A DNA stretch of 64,000 bases from Xanthomonas hyacinthi (GCF_009769165.1 NZ_CP043476.1:2301001-2365000); one strand, 5' to 3'. Positions 1 to 9,003 are shown, counted from the stretch's first letter. Notes: generated by a model not told the origin, from the sequence alone. Translations and numbers: made by a program.

Positions 1-1
1 G

Positions 2-709
2 AGCTCGCCACTGGAAATGGACCTGCGCGTGGTGCTCGGCGACCAGGTCAAGATGGCCGGCTTCGGCCTGAAGGGCGCGCTGACCGGCGCCATGCAGGTG
101 CGCTCGCGCCAGGGCCGCGAGATGACCGCCACCGGCGGCCTCGACGTCAGCGGCCAGTACAAGGCCTACGGCCAGGACCTGACCATCACCCGCGGCCAGC
201 TGACCTGGAGCAACAACGTCGTCTCCGACCCGCGCATCAACATGCGCGCGCAGCGCAAGATCGGCGACGTCACCGCCGGCATCGACGTCACCGGCCGCGC
301 CACCGCCCCGCGCGCCGACGTGTGGTCGGACCCGTCGATGTCGCAATCCGAAGCGATGGCGTACCTGGTCCTGGGTCGCAGCCTCAGCAACGCCAGCAGC
401 GACGAAGCCGACCAGGTTACCGCCGCGGCCAGCGCGCTGTCGGCCGGCAGCGGCATCCTCGCCTCGCAACTCGGCGCCAAGCTCGGCTTCGACGACGCCG
501 GCGTCAGCCAATCGCGCACCCTCGGCGGCTCGGTGGTCGGTTTCGGCAAATATCTGTCGCCCCGGCTTTACGTCAGCTACGGCGTCTCCCTGGTCGGCAG
601 CGGCTCGGTGCTGACCCTCAAGTACCTGCTCGGCCGCGGCTTCGACGCGGAAGTGGAATCGAGCACGGTGGAGAATCGTGGGTCGCTTAATTGGCGGAAG
701 GAGAAGTAG
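2..709 (+). CDS. tamB: TamB (translocation and assembly module subunit), C-terminal part only
   Basis: This is the C-terminal ~235 residues of TamB, the inner-membrane-anchored, periplasm-spanning protein that works with the Omp85 protein TamA in outer-membrane assembly and lipid traffic. The frame is open to the left edge, so the start lies outside the window. The fragment has the DUF490/TamB signature: amphipathic beta segments around YGQDLTITRGQLTW, then the conserved SQSEAMAYLVLGR stretch, and a C-terminal Gly/Ser-rich beta region (SPRLYVSYGVSLVGSG). It ends at a normal TAG. GC is high and typical of the chromosome, in contrast with the Rhs island that begins about 250 bp downstream. Confidence 0.9.
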   Translation, partial: SSPLEMDLRVVLGDQVKMAGFGLKGALTGAMQVRSRQGREMTATGGLDVSGQYKAYGQDLTITRGQLTWSNNVVSDPRINMRAQRKIGDVTAGIDVTGRATAPRADVWSDPSMSQSEAMAYLVLGRSLSNASSDEADQVTAAASALSAGSGILASQLGAKLGFDDAGVSQSRTLGGSVVGFGKYLSPRLYVSYGVSLVGSGSVLTLKYLLGRGFDAEVESSTVENRGSLNWRKEK

Positions 710-958
710 GGGGAAGGGGGGGCTAGGAGGCCGTGCAGTACTGGCTTGAAGGCTAAGATTGAAGAAGGGAATGTTGACGTCCACATCTTCATCTTGTATT
801 AATGAGACATCCTCGGTGCAACGCCGAGGTCTCGGGGGGAAATTATCCGATTGTGACGCGGAAGTCCGTAGATGGTCTCCCATGCGTGATCCGCATGGAC
901 GTTTTGCTTTGCCGATGCGGCGCTGCGCTGATTTTTTATCTTCTGAGAGGGGGCGGGA

Positions 959-2698
959 ATGCTAGGAGTTCGAAGCCGTAGTCAGTCGTTTTTTGTAACA
1001 TGGACGTCAGCTTCTTTGTGGCTTTTTCTAGCGTCCAACCTCACAGCGCAAACGATCCCCGACCAATACGAGAAAGTTATTCGTGAGCGTGGCCAGATAA
1101 CTGGATTGGGCTCCGAGTTATTTGGAGACAAGGTTGGGCTTTACATGGGGGATTTGGAATTTGTTCAAAAAGACATTGATATTCCGGGGAATAATACACT
1201 GTCTGTTTCTATCTCTCGGCGTTTTGTTGTTAATTCAAGCAATTTGATAACGTCGCGACCTTTTAAGGATTGGGAGCTTGACGTCCCTCACATCCATGGC
1301 GTTTTCGCAATAAACTCGTCTCCCAATAATTCTGGATGGGAGCCTACCCGATGTTCCCAGTTCTTTGCTCCCTTGGGTGTGAGTGCTTCGGAAGGAGTGA
1401 GTTATCCAAGCGAAATTTTGTGGAACGGAACATATGTATATCTTCCGGGGGTAGGGGATCAGGAGATTTTAAAAGCAACTCCTGCAGCACTCCCCACACC
1501 TCAGGATGGAACGGCTTATCCGCTTTCTACGAAAGACGCCTCCATATTCAGTTGTTTGAGCTCTTTAGCTGGGTCCAGTTCCGGCACCGGCGAAGGATTC
1601 ACGATGATTCGTCCGGACGGGACGAAGTATCGTTTTGACCATTTAGTGACGCGTTATGCAAGCAGCCTGCTTGATAGCTACGGTAAGCCGGTTCGGAGAA
1701 ATGAGATTTGGATTCTCCCGACATCGGTGACGGATCGCTTCGGAAATACCGTGACTTATACATGGTCCGGCTGGCAATTGATCAGCATCGTTGCCAGTGA
1801 TGGGCGGCGAATCGATATAACCGGGTTGCCGATTACGAGTGTTACTGACGGAACAAGAACATGGAGATATGAATACTCGAACTCCAGCACGCCTGCGCTG
1901 ATCAAGGTCAGTCTCCCGGACAACTCTGTTTGGCAATATGCCTTGTCCCAGCTGTATGGGGAGCAATCTGTTATCGATGGTGCTGGTGCATGTAATTCGG
2001 GCGGTAGTAACGCACAGTATGGCAATACCTCGGGTCGTAAGGGCACGATGATTCATCCTAGCGGTGCACTAGGTGAATTTACAGTCGTTGCCGCAAAGCA
2101 CGGACGTTCGTGGGTTCCGGCTGAGTGCAAGAACCTTTATGCTAATACACCAACTTATGAAGTCCAGCCTCAGGTCTTATATAATTATCGGATCCTGCAG
2201 AAGAAGTTGACAGGGCCTGGCTTGCCCACGCAAGGCGAGGTTTGGAGCTATGTTTATGGCCCGCCAAATCACTGCTGGGCACCGAGTCAGGTTTATCCTG
2301 GTTTTCTGGGGGCTCCTAATATTGTTTGTAATGCGAATTCTCCAGTAACAAAAGAGGTTCTTGTGACTTCCCCAGATTCATCGGTCACTCGATACACATT
2401 TGGTAATAGATACAACCAGACAGAAGGAAGGATGTTGCGCGTTGACTTTAATTGGAATGGAACTTCTGCTGGCCGTACCGTTCAATATGCATATCACTCG
2501 CCAAAAGCAGGCCCCTACTCTGAATCATTTGGCTACAGTATTCAGCCTCGCGGTGATAGCTATTTATCCAACGCCAACATGCCTGAAGAGAGCGTTGTTA
2601 CAGAGGAACAGGGCGTGCTGTTCAAGAGCTTAGTGAATAGCTTCGATAACTTTGCGCGCCCCACTAGCGTGACAAAAAGTAGCAGTCCTAGGCCTTAA
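959..2698 (+). CDS. Secreted Rhs/YD-repeat protein, N-terminal part of a split Rhs
   Basis: A 579-residue protein with a Sec signal peptide (hydrophobic ~15-30, ending near LTAQT). It resembles the N-terminal portion of Rhs/YD-repeat proteins: an early beta-rich region with GNNTLSVSISRRF, then motifs such as GEGFTMIRPDGTKYRFDH and VTDRFGNTVTYTW. A strong purine-rich ribosome binding site (gagagggggcggga) precedes ATG 959. The protein stops at DNFARPTSVTKSSSPRP, which looks like the middle of a YD-repeat protein, and the next gene continues similar content behind a new signal peptide. GC is clearly lower than in the flanking chromosome, suggesting transfer. IS30 lies 25 bp past the stop and did not cause it. 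I infer a deliberately or historically split Rhs. Confidence 0.75.
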   Translation: MLGVRSRSQSFFVTWTSASLWLFLASNLTAQTIPDQYEKVIRERGQITGLGSELFGDKVGLYMGDLEFVQKDIDIPGNNTLSVSISRRFVVNSSNLITSRPFKDWELDVPHIHGVFAINSSPNNSGWEPTRCSQFFAPLGVSASEGVSYPSEILWNGTYVYLPGVGDQEILKATPAALPTPQDGTAYPLSTKDASIFSCLSSLAGSSSGTGEGFTMIRPDGTKYRFDHLVTRYASSLLDSYGKPVRRNEIWILPTSVTDRFGNTVTYTWSGWQLISIVASDGRRIDITGLPITSVTDGTRTWRYEYSNSSTPALIKVSLPDNSVWQYALSQLYGEQSVIDGAGACNSGGSNAQYGNTSGRKGTMIHPSGALGEFTVVAAKHGRSWVPAECKNLYANTPTYEVQPQVLYNYRILQKKLTGPGLPTQGEVWSYVYGPPNHCWAPSQVYPGFLGAPNIVCNANSPVTKEVLVTSPDSSVTRYTFGNRYNQTEGRMLRVDFNWNGTSAGRTVQYAYHSPKAGPYSESFGYSIQPRGDSYLSNANMPEESVVTEEQGVLFKSLVNSFDNFARPTSVTKSSSPRP

Positions 2699-2723
2699 GG
2701 TAATTTAATGGTGTTTTATGATG

Positions 2724-3797
2724 GGCAGACTCAACTTCCAAGTGCAACACCTCACAGAGCGTAGGGTGTTGCGATGGGAAGACAGTACAGTCATCTGAGT
2801 AGTGAGGAACGCGCGGTGCTTCAGGTCGAACGCGATCGGGGAACGAGTCTTCGTGGGATCGGTCGCCGCCTGGGGCGTAGCGCATCGACGCTGAGCCGCG
2901 AGATCCGGCGTCTGGACAGCGGCGTGTACTCGGCGCATGCGGCAGCCCTGGTGTATCGATCGCGGCGATCGCGCAGCGTACGAGCACGCAGGCTGATCGC
3001 GGGCGCGGTGCTGTTCGAGTTCGTCCACGACCGTCTTGTGTTCGATCGCTGGTCGCCGCAGCAGATCGCGGCCACACTGCGGGACATGCATCCAGACGAC
3101 GCCAGCCAGCGGGTCAGTCACGAGACGATCTACGCGGCCATCTACGCGCATCCGCGCGGCGGCCTGAAGCAGGCCCTGGTCGATGCATTGCGCCAGAGCA
3201 AGCCCACGCGAGGCCGCAGGCGCACCACAGCAGCGGCGCGCACCTGGGTACCGGAGGAGCTGCGCATCGTGCATCGGCCCGAAGCGGTGGAACAGCGCCT
3301 GCTGCCGGGGCATTGGGAGGGCGACCTGATCAAGGGCGCGTTCAACCGGTCCTGCGTGGGCACGCTGGTCGAGCGCAAGACACGCTTCGTGGTGCTGTGC
3401 AGGATGGATGGCTGCACCGCGGACGCCGCGCTGGAAGGCTTCACTCGCCAGATGAAGAAGCTGCCGGCCTTCCTGCGCGAGAGCCTGACCTACGACCGCG
3501 GAACGGAACTGACCTGTTACGAGGAGCTGATGCGACGGTTGAACATCGACGTGTGGTTCGCCGATCCGTATGCGCCGTGGCAGCGGGGCAGCAACGAGAA
3601 CACCAATGGCCTGCTGCGCCAGTTCCTGCCCAAGGGCGTGGACTTGTCGCAAGCGAGCCAGGAGTACCTCAATCACGTCGCCAAGCTGATGAATGGGCGT
3701 CCTCGCCAGACATTAGGCTGGGCCACGCCGGCAGCGGCCATGGAGAAGGAAATCCTCGCCTTCAAATCACGTGTTGCACTTGATTCTTGAGACCGCC
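2724..3797 (+). mobile_element. IS30-family insertion sequence, copy 1
   Basis: A complete 1074-bp element. The left end reads GGCAGACTCAACTTCCAAGT; the right end, read inward on the other strand, is GGCGGTCTCAAGAATCAAGT. These form an imperfect inverted repeat of ~27 bp. A 3-bp ATG direct repeat flanks it (2721-2723 and 3798-3800), as expected for IS30-type transposition. It sits between the two split Rhs genes. A second copy with the same ends and the same encoded protein lies at 19368-20441 in the same orientation. Confidence 0.93.
2774..3790 (+). CDS. IS30-family transposase (copy 1)
   Basis: A 338-residue DDE transposase of the IS30 family, which cuts and joins the ends of its own element. 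The N-terminal helix-turn-helix contains SHLSSEERAVLQVERDRGTS and GIGRRLGRSASTLSREIRR. The integrase-like catalytic core follows: the first Asp in HWEGDLIKGAFN (~residue 185), the second in LTYDRGTEL (~240), and the Glu in QRGSNENTNGLLRQFLP (~275). The length is normal for IS30. The C-terminus overlaps the right inverted repeat. The protein is identical to that at 19418-20434, implying recent movement. Confidence 0.95.
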   Translation: MGRQYSHLSSEERAVLQVERDRGTSLRGIGRRLGRSASTLSREIRRLDSGVYSAHAAALVYRSRRSRSVRARRLIAGAVLFEFVHDRLVFDRWSPQQIAATLRDMHPDDASQRVSHETIYAAIYAHPRGGLKQALVDALRQSKPTRGRRRTTAAARTWVPEELRIVHRPEAVEQRLLPGHWEGDLIKGAFNRSCVGTLVERKTRFVVLCRMDGCTADAALEGFTRQMKKLPAFLRESLTYDRGTELTCYEELMRRLNIDVWFADPYAPWQRGSNENTNGLLRQFLPKGVDLSQASQEYLNHVAKLMNGRPRQTLGWATPAAAMEKEILAFKSRVALDS

Positions 3798-3832
3798 ATG
3801 CCTTGGGATTTCAGCACTAATTCGGAAAATAT

Positions 3833-6355
3833 ATGAATTCCTCGATCAGTGGGAGGTTGCTGATTATATTTGCGCTAGGTCTTTTGCAGGCTGCGCCGCT
3901 AACAGTGATGGCGCAGAACTATACTAAAACTGAAACAATTTCCTACTCTGACAATACTTCAAAGTGGGTGTTGGGTCAGATAGCCAGCTCGACCGTGGAT
4001 GGCATCACGGTATCGGAAACGACATATAGCGCCAATGCTCAGCCGTTGACCATTAAGTCTTTTGGTAAGCTGCAACAGACGCTGACCTACAACGCCGACG
4101 GTAGTATAGCTACGTTAAAGGACGGCAACGGCAATATGATTACGCTGTCGTTTTGGAAGCGTGGTATCCCTCAGTCGATCGCTTATCCAAATGGCGCGAC
4201 CAAATCGGCGACGGTTAACGATAATGGCTGGATCACCGCGGCTACCGATGAGAATGGCTACGTCACTACCTATGGATACGACACCATGGGCCGACTGGCA
4301 AGCATCGTTTATTCTGGTGGCGACAGCACGGCTTGGAACACCACCACGCAGGCGTTCGAGCAGGTGGCGACCGCAGAGTATGGGCTGTCAGCCGGTCACT
4401 GGCGGCAGACGATCGCTACTGGCGACGCGCGCAAGGTGACCTACTTTGATGCGTTGTGGCGGCCGGTTATTACCTACGAGTTCGATGCGGGGAACCAGGA
4501 TGCAAGCCGTCGTTACCAGCGTTTCTCTTACGACTACGCGGGGCGTACGACGTTCAGCTCATATCCTGGATACACGGATGCGCTGAGCGCCGGCATTTGG
4601 AGCAACTACGACGCGTTGGGACGGAAGACTTCGGTTTCGCAGGACTCGGAGTTGGGCACGTTGACCATGGTGACTGAGTACTTGTCGGGCAACCAGACGC
4701 GGATCACCGATCCGCGCGGCAACAAAACGCTGACTGGCTACCAGGTCTTCGACCAACCGGCCTATGACGTGCCGGTCTGGATCCAGCACCCGGAAGGCAC
4801 GACCACCGAGATCGCGCGCGATGTTTTTGGTAAACCAACGTCGATCCGGCGCCGCGATGCCAGCGGCGGCGTGTCCCTGACCCGCAGCTACGTGTATGAC
4901 GGCTACCAACAGCTGTGCAAGACGATAGAACCGGAGACGGGCGCGAGCGCAAACGGCTATGACGCCGCCGGCAACATCGTCTGGACGGCAAGCGGGCTAT
5001 CGCTGCCCAGTACGACAGCCTGCGACGCCGATGCAGCCTTCGCATCTGGTCGTCGTGTCGATCGCAGCTATGACGCGCGCAATCGAATCACGGCACTGAC
5101 CTTCCCGGACGCCAACGGCAACCAGCGCTGGGCCTATTGGCCCGATGGCCAGGTCAAGCAGATCACCACGATCAACAACGGCATCTCGACCTATAACAGC
5201 TACGCCTACAACAAGCGTCGCCTGCTGGTGGGGGAAAGCCAGGGCCAGGCCGATGGCGAGACCTGGTCGATTGGCTATGGCTACAACGCCAATGGCCATC
5301 TGGCAGCGCATCGTTATCCGTCAGGACAGACCATCGACTATGCACCCAACGCCTTGGGGCAAGCCACGCAGGCAGGCAGCTACGCGACCGCGGTGAGCTA
5401 CTCCCCCAACGGTGCGATCAAGCAGTTCACCTACGGCAACGGCATCGTGCACACGCTGACCCAGAATGCACGTCAGCTGCCCGACACGAGTCAGGATGCC
5501 TACGGCGGCACGGCATTCCTGAGCGACGGCTACGACTACGATGCCAACGGCAACGTGGCCGCCATCAGCGACGGGGCGACCGGACGCAACCAGCGCGGCA
5601 ATCGCACCATGGCCTACGACGGCCTGGATCGCCTGACCTCGGCCGCCTCGCCGATGTTCGGCACCGCGACCTATGGCTACGACGTCCTCGACAACCTGAT
5701 CCACGTCGTGGCGCCGGGCCGCGACCACTACTACTGCTACGACGGCTATTGGCAGCTGACCAACGTCAAGACCGGCAATTGCAGCGGTAGCACCGTCATC
5801 GGCATGAGCTATGACCTGCAGGGCAATCTGAGGAACAAGAACGGCCAAGGCTACGTCTTCGACTACGGTAATCGCCTGCGCGAGGCGACGGGCAAGGAAA
5901 CCTACCGCTACGACGGCTACGGCCGCCGGACCCTGGCGAGGCAAAGCGCCGGCACCATCGGCTCGATGTACGACCAGGCAGGAGCGCTGCGTTACCAGAA
6001 GAATCAGCGTCAGGCCAAGGCGACCGACTACATCACGCTGGGCGGCAGTCTCGTGGCCGAGGCCGACTGGCCGTTCGGGCAGACGGCGTCGGTCAAGGAC
6101 TACGTGAACTGGACAGCGGTTGGTGGCGCAACGCGCTACGTGGTGGAAGAGAGCGTGGATGGCGTGACGTGGACATCGGTCTATGAAGGCGCCGATCCCA
6201 GTTGGACATCGCTGGCCAGGCCTTCAGGCACCTACGCGTACCGCGTACTGGTGTGCATGCCAGATGGAACATGCAGCCAGGCGACGGATGTGGCCCACGC
6301 CCAGCGGCCGGCATTCGCCATCGTGCCGCTTCTGTATCAATTGCTGCTCAACTGA
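3833..6355 (+). CDS. Secreted YD-repeat (Rhs) protein with C-terminal FnIII-like domain
   Basis: An 840-residue protein with its own signal peptide (hydrophobic ~8-24, cleavage near VMAQN). The body is a series of YD repeats typical of the Rhs shell (TYNADGSIATLKDGNGN, YGYDTMGRLASIVY, YDYDANGNVAAI, MAYDGLDRLTSAA, YRYDGYGRRTLARQ). The last ~95 residues (ASVKDYVNWTAVGGATRYVV onward) look like a fibronectin type III domain and end in IVPLLYQLLLN. There is no Rhs core autocleavage region and no toxin tip; those occur on separate genes from 7276 on. I infer that this is the shell part of a three-piece Rhs. Its last 315 bp are duplicated at 8998-9312. Confidence 0.8.
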   Translation: MNSSISGRLLIIFALGLLQAAPLTVMAQNYTKTETISYSDNTSKWVLGQIASSTVDGITVSETTYSANAQPLTIKSFGKLQQTLTYNADGSIATLKDGNGNMITLSFWKRGIPQSIAYPNGATKSATVNDNGWITAATDENGYVTTYGYDTMGRLASIVYSGGDSTAWNTTTQAFEQVATAEYGLSAGHWRQTIATGDARKVTYFDALWRPVITYEFDAGNQDASRRYQRFSYDYAGRTTFSSYPGYTDALSAGIWSNYDALGRKTSVSQDSELGTLTMVTEYLSGNQTRITDPRGNKTLTGYQVFDQPAYDVPVWIQHPEGTTTEIARDVFGKPTSIRRRDASGGVSLTRSYVYDGYQQLCKTIEPETGASANGYDAAGNIVWTASGLSLPSTTACDADAAFASGRRVDRSYDARNRITALTFPDANGNQRWAYWPDGQVKQITTINNGISTYNSYAYNKRRLLVGESQGQADGETWSIGYGYNANGHLAAHRYPSGQTIDYAPNALGQATQAGSYATAVSYSPNGAIKQFTYGNGIVHTLTQNARQLPDTSQDAYGGTAFLSDGYDYDANGNVAAISDGATGRNQRGNRTMAYDGLDRLTSAASPMFGTATYGYDVLDNLIHVVAPGRDHYYCYDGYWQLTNVKTGNCSGSTVIGMSYDLQGNLRNKNGQGYVFDYGNRLREATGKETYRYDGYGRRTLARQSAGTIGSMYDQAGALRYQKNQRQAKATDYITLGGSLVAEADWPFGQTASVKDYVNWTAVGGATRYVVEESVDGVTWTSVYEGADPSWTSLARPSGTYAYRVLVCMPDGTCSQATDVAHAQRPAFAIVPLLYQLLLN

Positions 6356-6459
6356 GGGGATTGACGTGAATTCAAGATCGATGATGGGGATATGTGTATT
6401 GGCTGAGAATTAGCCGGCGAGCCTATTTTTCCAATAAATGACCTTAAAGGGGGTGCAAA

Positions 6460-6789
6460 ATGCTAAGGGCAATTGCTTTTATAGTTATATTTTTTGCTTG
6501 TGGGCACGTTTATGCTGTCTCATACAATATCGACGGACAAACAATAGCCAGTCTATCTACGGGTTGGGTGGGGGAAGGCCTGTTTGTGGATACGCAGGGT
6601 ACGCTGCCATCAGGGGCGAACTGCGGAAATGGCAACCGCTTTCTTATCGAGCCAGGAGCGCCGATGCAGAAAGAGATGGTCTCGCTATTGCTGATGGCCA
6701 TGCAGAACAAAGTGCCAGCGACGCTCTATGTGGATGGCTGCAGTGGCGGCGTCATGAAACTGAAGTCTGTATCCATTTCGAAGAGTTGA
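6460..6789 (+). CDS. Small secreted protein of unknown function (copy 1)
   Basis: 109 residues with a clear signal peptide (MLRAIAFIVIFFACGHVYA, then VSYNID) behind a strong ribosome binding site (aaaggggg, 8 nt before ATG). The mature part has two Cys (NCGNGNRF and VDGCSGG) and an amphipathic segment MVSLLLMAMQNK followed by an ATLYVDGC strand. The same helix-strand pattern appears in the frameshifted gene immediately downstream (MLAVLMTALVNKRKVDVQ), so the two look like paralogues. I do not recognise the family with certainty. Its place between the Rhs shell gene and the tip gene suggests an accessory role in that system. An identical copy lies at 9417-9746. Confidence 0.6.
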   Translation: MLRAIAFIVIFFACGHVYAVSYNIDGQTIASLSTGWVGEGLFVDTQGTLPSGANCGNGNRFLIEPGAPMQKEMVSLLLMAMQNKVPATLYVDGCSGGVMKLKSVSISKS

Positions 6790-7168
6790 AGGTCACGAAA
6801 GTAAGAACGCTAGGGTTGATCTTGCTTGGCTTGTTGAAGGCACCTAATACCCAAAAAACTCAACCGAAGCACTCGCAAACCATTGAGCGGCAAAGCATGA
6901 AATTCTCAAAATCGAGGTCTTTAGGGAGCCATATCAGGGGAAGCCTGATCATTTCGTATGGTTCAGCGCCACGCCGGATGCGTGCAAGGCCGCAAGTCCC
7001 ACACGCCGGGTCATGCGATTCAGCGAAACGCAACCAGGCGGGAAGTCGATGCTTGCGGTCTTGATGACGGCCCTGGTCAACAAGCGAAAAGTTGATGTGC
7101 AAGCGAGTGGACGCAGTATTTCCGAAATCTATCTGAAATGGCGAAGTGGCGGTGGTGCGTTGTCGTAG
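6786..7168 (+). pseudogene. Frameshifted small secreted protein, paralogue of the upstream gene (copy 1)
   Basis: A TTG start at 6786 overlaps the TGA of the previous gene (TTGA) and leads into a signal-peptide-like segment (VRTLGLILLGLL). Near 6884-6905 the coding signal moves to another frame, which then runs without interruption (EVFREPYQGKPDHFVWFSAT ... MLAVLMTALVNKRKVDV ... SEIYLKWRSGGGALS) to TAG 7168. The second frame has no start of its own after the stop at 6884. The same shift is present in the copy at 9743-10125, so it predates the duplication and is not a random read error in one copy. Confidence 0.5.
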
Positions 7169-7241
7169 CGATACAGTATGCTTCTAATCGGCAATATTGA
7201 GAGCTCTGCTAATCGTGCATATGTTGATACTTCTAGTGAAT

Positions 7242-7525
7242 GAAATCAATCATTCAAAAAGTGTAAGGACGAGTCATGTTGAGAATTCGGGTGGTTAAGG
7301 CAGCGCTGCGCGTCACCGCTGCAGCGGCCATTTCATTGCTCATCGTGTTCAGCGCCTCGGCGCAGACGGTTCGGTATGTCCATACGGATGGGCTGGGTTC
7401 TGTGGTACTGGTGACGGACAAGGACCGGAATATTATCGAGCGCAGCGAGTACGAGCCGTATGGGAGTTTGCTTAATCGCCCGTTGACGGATGGGCCTGGT
7501 TATACGGGGCATGTCATGGATGCGG
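7242..7525 (+). repeat. Leader/core cassette block, copy 1 of 4
   Basis: A block running from GAAATCAATCATTC through the ribosome binding site (gtgtaaggacgagtc), the ATG, the signal peptide and the start of the Rhs core. It is nearly identical at 10199-10482, 14181-14464 and 17360-17643. Each copy then runs into a different tip. This is the obvious substrate for homologous recombination between tips. Confidence 0.93.
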
Positions 7526-8172
7526 CGACGGGGCTGGCATATATGCAGCAGCGGTATTACGATCCGATGGGGGTGTTCCTCTCTGTCGATGCGGTCGGCG
7601 TGGACACGACCACGGCATGGAACTTCTGCCGCTACTGCTATGCCGCGAACAATCCGTACAAGTTCAAAGACCCTGATGGCCGAATCATCGACACGATTGC
7701 TGATATTGGCTTCATCGGGTATGACATCTACGATATCTCTCAGAATGGTTGGAGTTGGACCAGTGGAACTGCGCTTGGCGCCGACGTTGTTGGTGCGGTG
7801 GTACCATTTGCCACAGGGCTTGGCACCGGGGTCAGGGCTGCGGCACACGCTTCTGATGTTGCGAAGGGAGTAGAAAAAGCTGCACCCAAGGTGTCTAAGT
7901 ACGTCGAGGGCGGTAAGTTCTCAAAAGCGACGAAAGAAACTGCGGCAGAGCGAGCCAGCAAGGCGTGTGAATATTGTGGCGTAAAGACAACGCCTGCTCA
8001 AAAATCCGAGCGCGGCGTTACTCCGCCGAAGAATGAAGCTCAAACGGACCATATTGTTCCGCGATCCCAAGGTGGAACAAATTCGCCTGAAAATGCAGCT
8101 CATGCCTGTCGCGAGTGCAATCAAAAAATGTCTGATACTCCGAAGCCTAATCCGCGTGAAAAATTAGAGTAA
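7276..8172 (+). CDS. Secreted mini-Rhs core protein with HNH-nuclease tip
   Basis: 298 residues. Residues 1-30 are a Sec signal peptide (VTAAAAISLLIVFSASAQT). Residues ~31-135 are a shortened Rhs core (VRYVHTDGLGSVVLVTDKDR, EYEPYGSLLNRPLTDGPGYT, YMQQRYYDPMG, NNPYKFKDPDGR). A linker with a small hydrophobic stretch follows. The C-terminal ~75 residues are an HNH endonuclease: ACEYCGVKT, then TDHIVPRSQGGTNSPENA and HACRECNQKMSDT, with two Cys pairs and the His-Asn centre. I infer a DNA-degrading toxin. The core is only ~110 residues and lacks the long YD shell, which is supplied by 959-2698 and 3833-6355 if the parts act together. A DUF4265 gene follows within 10 bp. YYDPMGVFLSVD has lost the CGC seen in sister copies. 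Confidence 0.82.
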   Translation: MLRIRVVKAALRVTAAAAISLLIVFSASAQTVRYVHTDGLGSVVLVTDKDRNIIERSEYEPYGSLLNRPLTDGPGYTGHVMDAATGLAYMQQRYYDPMGVFLSVDAVGVDTTTAWNFCRYCYAANNPYKFKDPDGRIIDTIADIGFIGYDIYDISQNGWSWTSGTALGADVVGAVVPFATGLGTGVRAAAHASDVAKGVEKAAPKVSKYVEGGKFSKATKETAAERASKACEYCGVKTTPAQKSERGVTPPKNEAQTDHIVPRSQGGTNSPENAAHACRECNQKMSDTPKPNPREKLE

Positions 8173-8182
8173 GTTGAATCGC

Positions 8183-8626
8183 ATGGTCGATCATAAGAAA
8201 GTCGTTTTTGATATAAAGCAAGATGCCGATGGCTATCCGCCGGTGACTCAGGAAGGATTGTGGTCAAGGTTATTGCCGAATGGAAATTTTGTCATCGACA
8301 ATATTCCATTTTATGTGGCTGGAATCAGCTCCGAAGATGAGATCGAGGCCGAATCTATTGATGGGGAACTGCGTTTCAAGAAGCTTTTGAAGCCATCTGG
8401 AATATCAACTTTTTGGCTGATCCTTGCGGATCCTGAAACCAATGCGAAGGTGCGAGCACATTTGGAATATCTCGGATGCAAATCCGAGTACAATCAATAT
8501 ATTGGATTGATTGCGGTCGAGATACCGAGTAGCACGCCGATCCATCCATTTCTCGACTACATAATGGAAGAAAAGGAGAATGGAACCCTGGATTTTGAGG
8601 AGAGTGCATTGCGGCATAAGCTGTAG
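8183..8626 (+). CDS. DUF4265 protein, probable immunity to the HNH tip
   Basis: About 147 residues, acidic, no signal peptide. It carries the DUF4265 pattern LWSRLLPNGNFVIDNIPFYV followed by AGISSEDEIEAE. It begins right after the HNH toxin stop. ATG 8183 is chosen; an in-frame TTG at 8174, closer to a GAG-type ribosome binding site, would add three residues. A homologue (12533-12988) follows another HNH tip, so DUF4265 appears to travel with HNH toxins here, which supports a cognate immunity role. Cytoplasmic location fits protection against a nuclease. GC is low. Confidence 0.75.
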   Translation: MVDHKKVVFDIKQDADGYPPVTQEGLWSRLLPNGNFVIDNIPFYVAGISSEDEIEAESIDGELRFKKLLKPSGISTFWLILADPETNAKVRAHLEYLGCKSEYNQYIGLIAVEIPSSTPIHPFLDYIMEEKENGTLDFEESALRHKL

Positions 8627-8680
8627 TAATCAAAAGCAAACTTCAGGATCAGGTTCACTTATTCAGTGGTCATTGCGGGT

Positions 8681-9003
8681 CCTGATTAGCCCTGACCCTC
8701 AGCCATGAAAATTGCTTGCCGCGCGCAGAACCGTCTCTGGGCAAGGCTTGCAGCGCATCATGGCGGTGGCAAGTCGCGGCAGCATCTGGCGCAAGCGGAA
8801 TCGGCGATTGAAGCGGTAGGCGGCTTCGGCCAGATAGCGTCTTGCGTATTTGCCTTGAGCGATGGCGTGATACACGCCGCTGATGGCGCGTTTGAGGTTG
8901 CCCAGCACCACGTTGACCCAGCGCGCGCCAGGCGTTTCGGTGGCCGCACGCCCTCCGCCGGTGTCCAGCGTCGTGTGCGCGTGCCCGGCCTCTTCCAGGC
9001 GGC
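8681..9003 (-). mobile_element. Truncated IS1595-family element (one end only)
   Basis: This matches the first 323 bp of the intact IS1595 element at 25707 without gaps but with scattered substitutions. It begins with CCTGATTAGCCCTGACCCTC and covers the 3' part of the transposase gene (about the last 95 codons, minus strand). It ends abruptly at GGCGGC (8998-9003), where the duplicated Rhs segment takes over. Confidence 0.9.

Larger units (their letters stand above)
6041..7530 (+). repeat. 1.49-kb direct duplication, copy 1
   Basis: This stretch recurs at 8998-10487 at a constant offset of 2957 bp. I saw one difference by eye (Ile versus Val codon at ~7339). It covers the FnIII-like end of the YD-repeat gene, the small secreted protein, the frameshifted small gene, and the signal peptide/core start of the first tip gene. 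Copies diverge where the tip genes differ. Confidence 0.92.

Noticed and set aside
759..965. Possible 68-residue gene between tamB and the first Rhs gene
   Set aside because: No ribosome binding site, no recognisable motif, and it overlaps the next start. The 250-bp gap is better read as leader and promoter.
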